DNA of 64,000 nucleotides from Leucogyrophana mollusca (Eukaryota > Basidiomycota > Agaricomycetes > Boletales): assembly GCA_021014945.1 (NCBI GenBank), contig MU266373.1:68002-132001 (forward strand). Direction: 5' to 3'. Each line of letters begins with the position of its first letter. Within the stretch, counting starts at the first letter, position 1. This document shows positions 56,955-64,000 of this stretch, in pieces. The notes beneath the pieces are model-generated. The model was not told the origin of the DNA. It made no database searches and worked only from the letters and a program-made list of their open reading frames with translations. Both the position numbers and the translations under genes were made by a program.

Positions 56955-59900
56955 AAATGGACGGGCAAGCTAATGTGTATGTATGAGAAGATATACTCTC
57001 GGGTGTCGAGTCATGTGTAGGCTATCTACAGGCATTTCCGCACTTGAGGCCCCCGTTTCAAGTGGGAAACATCTACGCAAATATTGTCTAGGCACCTTGA
57101 TCTTCCTTTGACTGGCGACCATCCTACACCAAACCCACCCTATCGTCGTCCATCTTTTGTAGGCAAACCATGGTGGCCTCGTTCTTGGGAAGCCCGTCCC
57201 CTGCGAAACCTTTTAACGTGAGCCCACTTGCAGAGGATGCCATAACGAGGTGGATAGTGTCTGAGATATCGAATGAAGCGACAGCATGATCATGCTTCAT
57301 CCTTCCCCTCAAGCTGTATGCCACAGTAGCAAAAGTCAAAGCCGTGACTAACGTGATTGGAATCGCCGCAAGTAGTTGTGACGTGGCTCCCCGGCGAGCC
57401 CAGCCGATGGTCGATACCTGCATGCTTCCTGTGATGTTGGTGGTCATGTTATTGGGGATATGGTTTTGCGGGAAACTGCCTTTTGCAGAGAACCCAGATC
57501 GAAGGAACTACATCACGAAGTCAGCGTCGCCAGTTGACTCGCGCCCAGGACGCAGTGCTCACAGTGGCAGTGAATTCTACGACTCCACGCCAATAATCTT
57601 CCTGTCACGGTCCACTGTCATCAGTCTTCAAACAGAGGGGGGAATCGCAGTCGCTTACCAATTCACTGTATATCTGCGTTGTGTCGTTGACGGAGATGGT
57701 GGTATTCGCGGTGGCCGAGTAAATGGAGAACAGAGAATCCCCGATAGAATTCCCGACTAAACCTTGGGCGTTACGACCTTGCCAGGAGATTACCCCTGCA
57801 ATGAAACTGAGGAGATTCACGTTGTCTGTCTCGAATTCGCGGGATTCGACGACTCGGGCGACGTTGATGAGGCCACCAGAATACTGGACGCTCACGTTTG
57901 TAAGGAGTGGAATTACCTGGCAGACAGTGGGGGGTAGGAAGCTGTATTTGTAAAATCCCTGTGAAACGACGACTTAAATGCGAAAGGACACCGTTAGGTG
58001 GCTGAAGGATGAGTGGTGAATCTTCTTACACACCGAAGCGTTGGTAGGCAGAGGAGTTTGTTCCTGGGCATACGACCGACGGAAGAAACCCGCTTCCCGC
58101 TACGTTTGGCTGGTCGGAAGAATTGGTTTGCGTCACATATCTCTGGACCGTCGGACTGCCTAGATTGAATAGGCATGAAGTGTGTTGAGCAATCAAGCCC
58201 AGATGATATAGGCTTACCTCCACTGCAGTTTGCGGTCGAGTTCCATTGCCGCAAGTAGAACAAGATAGACGAGTCATTGGCATGCACCGGGATGGAAATG
58301 TAGGGGTTACTCAGGGAAAGCTGTTGTGTTGCCGAATCGCCACTCAGATTTCGTGATTCGCAGCTGACGTTTGCTGAAAGGCCCTGTTGATACATCGTGT
58401 AGTTCCGTGAAAACCCTGGGGGGATAGACTGCTCAAAACGTCCTCCGTCAGGAGCAGTATTGACGGGAACTTGACCACCGGAAAAGGAAAGACGTGTTTG
58501 ATCAGGCGTTTCGTTCGAGCCCGCGTAAGAGGCAATAGCGGGAATGACGCCTCCTAGACGGGAGACCGGCAGAGCAAGTCGTCAGTATTCCCAACCAAAC
58601 ATAACTGATTGAAATCATCTACCGGTCGACAGATTGTATTTCGCTCCGTTGAAATTGAAAGTGCCAGGTAGCCCAAAATTAATCCCAGCTGCAGCGACTC
58701 CACTCAAGATCCCTCCAATATCGATGATTTCAAATGAGTTGTCGTGAACTGTGAGTTGAGTACAATGAACGTGTCCTTTGGGGTGGTCAACATAGACAGG
58801 ACTCACTTTCCACAGCGGCCCCGGCAAGCTCTTGACCCAAGAGGTCTGAAAAGGCGTCTCCCGCGACGTCCAGTTCCGTACCACTCATGCCTATCTCCAC
58901 ATTGATGAGTGTTGGTGCCAAGAGTGTGGTCCAACTGATGAAACGTAAAGTGAGCACTCCTCGCGCGAGAGATCTGAAAGAAAAACACACCCCGCGGTTA
59001 AAGACGTGAGAACTGCAAATATGAGCCATGTGAGGGCAGTTAAACGGAGATGTCTGGGTTTCCAGATGTGCGTGCCTTTCGTTAAGGCAATGCCGGCGGT
59101 AAGAGTGATCAACGATATCGGCTGCGACATACGATGCCTCAAGGCATCCTTGACGGCAGCAGTAAATAGGCTTGTAAGAAGAGTGATTGTGCGTTGGCGC
59201 TTGATCGTTACAAAGCAGAAAACATTTCTCACAATGCAGTCGTCACGGACAACATCGTCGCAATCAGCGTCGTAACCAAGGTCATCTCGCTCGGGAAACG
59301 ATGTGCGAAATCGGCAATACGGTCAGGCAGGGGGATGTACTCGTAGCAAAGAACCGCCGCCAGGAAGGCCCAGCCAAACGTCAAGACAAATACTTGAGCA
59401 ACGATCACGAATATCTGCCATATACGAAGCCTCGAGAATGATGCAAGAAGGCTGCTCTGTGATTCCGGGGCCGTTGGCAGCTGAGGAAGACTGTTCCTCG
59501 CGTCGTCGTTTGACGCCTTTGAGAATCTGCGCTTGAACATATCCTGGAACGTCGTGTCAGTGTGTGGTCATTTCGAGTGTTCGTGGGGATCTCTTTATAG
59601 CGGTAGCACTACGACCGTCCATGAATCGATCCGGGAACACCCTCCAGGATGTACCAACGTGGTTTCGGAGAAGTAATCAGTCGGAGCTCGAGCATTCACC
59701 CGGAAACATGGTAGCAATGAGGCTTGATACAGACAATGGGAACAGCCTGAGGATTTGCTGCCGAAGAACGAAGCGCCGTACGGCAAGACTGAGGCAATGA
59801 TGTGGCAAATTGCCTGCGACACCAGCTAGTTAGCCCTCGTTGAGAAGGTCCCATTACAAGCGAGCAGGCCTGCAAGCTCGCAGAACTAACGGAAAGAGGC

Positions 59901-60006
59901 AGAAATCGCAAGCTGGGCGTCAGAAGTATGGGCACATTTCCGCGGGTACCCAAACGTAAAGTTTGCCCAGTAAAGGGGTTTTGGCTTTGGTTTACTGGTA
60001 AGTCAG
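56758..60006. repeat. Tandem segmental duplication, unit 1
   Basis: From taatcca in the thymidylate synthase exon (56758) to ctggtaagt (about 60006) the sequence is repeated at 60640-63865, offset by about 3.88 kb. Coding and intron sequence are alike, with scattered substitutions and small indels, such as about 13 extra bases near 57105-57118. Confidence 0.9.
57124..59540 (-). CDS. Uncharacterised multi-span glycoprotein-like membrane protein (copy A)
   Basis: ATG at 59540 (MFKRRFSKASNDD). An N-terminal cytoplasmic tail is followed by membrane spans IWQIFVIVAQVFVLTFGWAF, TLVTTLIATMLSVTTA and LRLTALTWLIFAVLTSLTAG, with SQPISLITLTAGIALTKGTHI between. A large, likely extracytoplasmic region with N-glycosylation sequons comes next, holding SFEIIDIGGILSGVAAAGI, LPGTFNFNGAKYNLST, FSRNYTMYQQGLSANVSC and NLLSFIAGVISWQGRNAQG. 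A last span (LLAAIPITLVTALTFATVAY) precedes a short tail. About eight introns. This plan is familiar from multicopy agaricomycete families without known function. The stop is at 57124-57126. Copy B is at 60968-63413. Confidence 0.7.
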
Positions 60007-60639
60007 TTTAACTGGGACATTTTACCAAGGTCCCGTAAAACGGTGAGGTCACGTGCCGAGTGCATTGATTTCGAGGGGTTGGCTGGGGTTGGGTTGGGCT
60101 CTGGGGTCCGGCTTTTGCTCTGGCCTTGTTATGGCGTGTCCCTTTTACGACGGGATGTCCTATGAGTTTGAGCTACTGTCGGATGGCCGATGGATGAGCA
60201 AGTGGGTGTTCAAATACTTTGCAAATGGAGACTTGACACTCACTTTATAGCATTCCAATTGTGAGCGCAGAGATTGTCTTTGGCAACACAATCACGTCGT
60301 CCTTCCGCTCTTCCCCCCCTGCCGTACAACTCTCACCTCTGAATGTCATCTATGGGAAGCATTTACACTGTTCGGGTCCCTGGGGTCCTGCCAGCTCTTC
60401 GATAAGTGTGGCAGATTAAAATTGACTGGCGCGGCTAGCCCTCCGCGAGGGAGCGGTTCGTTTATTTAATTGTGGGTTAATTCCGGAACTCTACTTATCC
60501 AATCTCTTACATACTTGGCTTGATGTATAAGAAGTTTAGAATTATCAAGTGATTTCATGGCCGAATTTTTCGTCTTAACTCCCTTGATCACCTTAGTGAT
60601 GGATTAAGGCGCGTTAAGGAGTTTGTACATTGCTTGATG
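59541..60639. other. Upstream region of copy A, inverted-repeat arm and duplication junction
   Basis: 59541-60006 is duplicated upstream of copy B. From 60007 the sequence is unique until an inverted-repeat arm at about 60369-60505. The stretch 60506-60639 is AT-rich and leads to the duplicated thymidylate synthase end. A small plus-strand open frame (60053-60250) has no family likeness and is not called. Confidence 0.6.
60369..60505 (+). repeat. Inverted repeat, left arm
   Basis: The stretch from gttcgggtccctgg to ggaactctactta matches the reverse complement of 63862-64000 with few differences over about 135 bp. It includes the small palindrome ccctccgcgaggg. The paired arms enclose copy B and the thymidylate synthase fragment. 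Confidence 0.85.
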
Positions 60640-60836
60640 TAATCCAGCTTGGTGACGCTCACGTCTCCAAAGATCATGTCAGCGCGCTGGAGATACAGCT
60701 CATCAGGGAGCCAAAACCTTTCCCGAAGATTCACTGGCGAAGAAAGGTGGAGGATATTGACAACATGGACTCGGAATATATTGTCGTCGAAGGATACGAC
60801 CCCCACCCAAGTATTGCGATGAAAATGAGTGTATAG
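60640..60836 (+). pseudogene. Duplicated 3' end of thymidylate synthase
   Basis: Encodes the last 65 or so residues of thymidylate synthase, from [18 protein letters not shown] to the natural end MKMSV and its TAG, with few changes (Tyr to Ser, Val to Ile, Arg to His, Asp to Tyr). The active-site half is missing, so it cannot be an enzyme. It marks the left end of the second duplication unit. Confidence 0.9.
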
Positions 60837-60967
60837 AAGTAGTCAGGCAAGCTCATGTGTATGTATGATAAAATATACTCCCGGGTATCGGGTCGTGTGT
60901 AGACTATCTATAGGCATTCTGTACTTGTGAAGCCGTTTCAAGTAGAGAACATCTCCGCAAATGTTGT

Positions 60968-63413
60968 CTAGGTATCTTGATCTTCCTTTGAGTGCACCAA
61001 ACCCAGCCTTTCGTCGGCCATCTCCTGCAAGCAAACCATGGTAGCCTCATTCTTCGGAAGCCCGTCCCCTGCGAAACCATCTAGCGCGAGCCCACCCGCA
61101 GAAGACGCCATAACGAGGTGGATAGTGTCGGAGATATCGAATGAAGCGACAGCGTGATCGTGCTTTATCCTTCCCCTCAAGCTATATGCCACAGCAGCAA
61201 AAGTTAAAGCCGCAACTATCGTGATTGGAATCACCGCGAGTAGGTACGTGGGTCCCCGGCGAGCCCAGCCGACGGTCAATACCTGCATGGTCCCTGTGAT
61301 GTTGGTGGTCATATTACTGGGGATTTGGTTTTGCGGGAAACTGCCTCTGGCAGAGAACCCAGATCGGAGGAACTACGTCAAGAAGTCAGCATCGCCATTT
61401 GAATGAACGCCCAGGATGTGGTATTCACGGTGGCAGTGAATTCTACGACTCCACGCCAATAATCTTCCTGTCACGGTCCACTGTCATCAGTCTTCAAACA
61501 GAGGGAGGAATCACATTCACTGACCAATTCACTATATACCTGCGTTGTGTTATTGACGGAGATGGTGGTATTCGCGGTAGCTGAGTAAATGGAGAACAAA
61601 GAATCCCCGATAGAATTCCCGACTAAACCTTGGGCGTTACGGCCTTGCCAGGAGATTACCCCAGCAATGAAGCTGAGAAGGTTCACGTTGTCTGTCTCGA
61701 ATTCGCGGGAATTGATGACTTGGGCGACGTTGATAAGGCCACCAGAGTACTGGACGCTCACGTTTGTAAGGAGTGGTATCACCTCACAGACAGTGGGGGG
61801 TAGGAAGCTGTATTTATAAAACCCTTGGGAGACGACGACTAAAAAGCGAAAGGTAGTGGTCAGGTGGTTGAAGGATTAGTGGTGCATCACTTTACACACC
61901 GAAGCGTTGGTAGGCAGAGGAGTTTGTTCCTGGGCATACGACCGACGGAAGAAATCCACTTCCCGATACGTTTGGCTGGTCGGAAGAATTGGTTTCCGTC
62001 ACATATCTCTGGATCGTCGGACTGCCTAGATTGAACAGGCATGAAGTGTCTTGAGCAATCAGGCCCAGGTGAATTGCCGACAGAGACTTACTTCCACTGC
62101 AGTTTGCGGTCGAGTTCCATTGCCGCAAGTAGAACAAGATGGACGAGTCATTGGCATGCACCGGGATTGAAAGATAGGGGTTACTCAGGGAGAGCTGTTG
62201 TGTCGCAGAGTCGCCACTCAAATCTCGAGATTCGCAGCTGACATTTGCTGAAAGGCCCTGCTGATACATCGTGTAGTTCCGTGAAAACCCTGGAGGAATG
62301 GACTGCTCAAAACGACCTCCATCAGGAACAGTATTGACGGGAACTTGACCACCGGAAAAAGAAAGGCGGGTTTGATCGGGCGTTTCGTACGAGCCCGCGT
62401 AAGAGGCAATAGCGGGAACGATGCCTCCTAGACGGGAGACCGGCAGAGCAGCTCGTCAGTATTCCTAATCAGAAGTATTGATTGAAATCATCTACCGGTC
62501 GACAGATTGTATTTCGCTCCGTTGAAATTGAAAGTGCCAGGTAGCCCAAAATTGATCCCGGCTGCAGCGACCCCACTCAAGATCCCTCCAATATCGATGA
62601 TTTCAAATGAGTTGTCGTGAACTGTGAGTTGAGTACAATGAACGTGTCCTTTGGGGTGGTCGACATAGACAGGACTCACTTTCCACAGCGGCCCCAGCCA
62701 ACTCTTGACCCAAGAGGTCTGAAAAGGCGTCTCCCGCAACATCCAGTTCCGTACCACTCATGCCTATCTCCATATTGATGAGTGTTGGTGCCAAGAGTGT
62801 GGTCCAACTGATGAAACGTAAAGTGAGCACTCCTCGCGCGAGAGATCTGAAAGAAAAACACACCCCGCGGTTAAAGACGTGAGCACTGCAAATATGAGCC
62901 ATGTGAGGGCAGTTAAACGGAGATGTCTGGGTTTCCAGATGTGCGTGCCTTTCGTTAAGGCAATGCCGGCGGTAAGAGTGATCAACGATATCGGCTGCGA
63001 CATACGATGCCTCAAGGCATCCTTGACGGCAGCAGTAAATAGGCTTGAAAGAAGAGCGACTGTGCATTAATGCTCGATCGTTACAAAACGGAAAACATTG
63101 CTCACAATGCAGTCGCCACGGACAACATCGTCGCAATCAGCGTCGTAACCAAGGTCAACTCGCTCGGGAAGCGATGTACGAGATCGGCGATACGGTCGGG
63201 CAGGGCGATGTACTTGTAGTAAAGAACTGCCGCCAGGAAGCCCCAGCCGAAGGTCAAGACGAATACTTGAGCAATGATCACAGATATCTGCCATATATGA
63301 AGCCTCGAGAATGATGCACGAAGGCTGCTCTGTGATTCTGGGGCCGTTGGCAGCTGAGGAAGGCTGTTCCTCGCGTCGTCGTTTGACGCCTTTGAGAATC
63401 TGCGCTTGAACAT
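60968..63413 (-). CDS. Uncharacterised multi-span membrane protein (copy B)
   Basis: Tandem duplicate of copy A with the same start (MFKRRFSKASNDD at 63413), spans, glycosylated region and exon structure. An in-frame ATG four codons earlier (63425, MFQDMFKRR) is present only here. The C-terminus differs: where copy A stops after RVGLV, copy B reads on to HSKEDQDT and a stop at 60968-60970, because copy A carries extra bases there. Substitutions are mostly conservative (LRIWQIFVIVA against LHIWQISVIIA), and no stop was forced, so both copies may be made. Function unknown. Confidence 0.68.
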
Positions 63414-63861
63414 ATCCTGGAACATCGTGTCAGTGGGTGGTCATTTGGAGTTCGTGGGGATCTCTTTATAGCGGTAGCACTACGACCGTCCATGAATCGA
63501 ACCGGAAACACCCTTCAGGATGTACCAACGTTATTTTGGAGAAGCAATCAGTCGGAGCTTGAGCATTCACCTGAAAACATGGTAGCAATGAGGCTTGATA
63601 CTGACAATAGGCTGCCGAAGAACGAAGCGCCGTACGGCAAGACTGAGGCAATGATGTGGCAAATTGCCAACGACACCAGCTAGTCAGCCCTCGTTGGAAA
63701 GATCCATTACAAGCGAGCAGGCCTGCAAGCTCGCAGAACTAACGGAAAGGGGCAGAAATCGTAAGCTGGGCGTCAGAAGCATGGGCATTTTCCCGTGGGT
63801 ACCCAAACATAATCAAGGGTCTGCCCGGTAATGGGATTTTGACTTCGGTTCACTGGTAAGT

Positions 63862-64000
63862 AGAGTTCCATAAATATCCCACAGTTGAATGAACGAACCA
63901 AAAATGCTGCGCTCCCTCGCGGAGGGCTCGCCGCGCCAGTCAATTTTAATCTGCCACACTTATCGAGGAGCTGGCAGGACACCAGGGACCCGAACAATGC
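63862..64000 (-). repeat. Inverted repeat, right arm (runs off the window)
   Basis: Reverse complement of 60369-60505. Its inner edge (agtagagttcc) lies directly at the end of the second duplication unit, which suggests that a mobile or fold-back element set this border. The outer edge lies beyond 64000. Confidence 0.85.

Larger units (their letters stand above)
60640..63865. repeat. Tandem segmental duplication, unit 2
   Basis: Second copy of 56758-60006. It begins inside the thymidylate synthase coding sequence and ends at ctggtaagt, where it abuts the right arm of the inverted repeat. Confidence 0.9.

Noticed and set aside
60053..60250. 65-codon plus-strand open frame
   Set aside because: No family likeness, no duplicate in unit 2, no supporting signals.
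1..64000. CRISPR arrays, bacterial operons, rRNA genes or telomere repeats
   Set aside because: None seen; the sequence is an intron-rich fungal nuclear locus.

Overview
This window is nuclear DNA from a filamentous basidiomycete, most likely an agaricomycete. Genes are cut by many short (about 50-65 nt) GT-AG introns. The inventory is a basidiomycete one: a Plavaka-type transposase, 7TM-like proteins of the DUF6533 kind, a HET-domain protein and an uncharacterised agaricomycete membrane-protein family. I could not fix the order; a polypore is a guess. Exon models are read by eye from frames and splice signals, so gene spans are firmer than exact exon edges.

Layout. 0.9-7.6 kb: an ABCC/MRP-type transporter (+). 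7.6-18.2 kb: a transposon-rich island with a short inverted-repeat (MITE-like) element, a tRNA-derived SINE candidate, a lineage-specific gene, a composite pseudogene, a near-intact Plavaka transposase gene and a decayed 7TM-gene fragment. 18.2-25.1 kb: a conserved housekeeping block, EMC1 (-), the PP2A-like phosphatase PPG1 (+) and 3-ketodihydrosphingosine reductase TSC10 (+). 25.7-30.5 kb: a HET-domain gene, an adjoining C2-like coding stretch and an SDR (all -). 31.3-38.1 kb: a second ABCC transporter (-), an inverted paralogue of the first. 38.6-45.7 kb: DPM3, a small multi-TM protein, a probably 5'-truncated 7TM-like gene, cyclin C (SSN8) and a small secreted Cys-rich protein (all -). 46.2-55.9 kb: URB1 and a mitochondrial PPR protein (both -), the latter divergent from thymidylate synthase (+, 56.0-57.0 kb). 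57.1-64.0 kb: a tandem duplication of about 3.9 kb that carries an uncharacterised membrane-protein gene and the 3' end of thymidylate synthase; the second copy is bordered by an inverted repeat.

The most unusual object is at 10.5-12.9 kb (-). A family-2-like glycosyltransferase fragment is interrupted by a plasma-membrane H+-ATPase fragment, which is itself interrupted by a Na+/Ca2+-exchanger fragment: GT2[ATPase[NCX]ATPase]GT2. All four junctions read through in frame and spliceosomal introns are kept inside the pieces, yet one nonsense codon and two frameshifts break the whole. It lies directly beside the Plavaka transposase gene, which suggests DNA-level capture of host gene pieces. I know of no described element with this nested layout, but I could not search.

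The ER and secretory genes (EMC1, TSC10, DPM3), ribosome biogenesis (URB1), transcription (SSN8) and dTMP synthesis (thymidylate synthase) are ordinary core genes and share no visible pathway.
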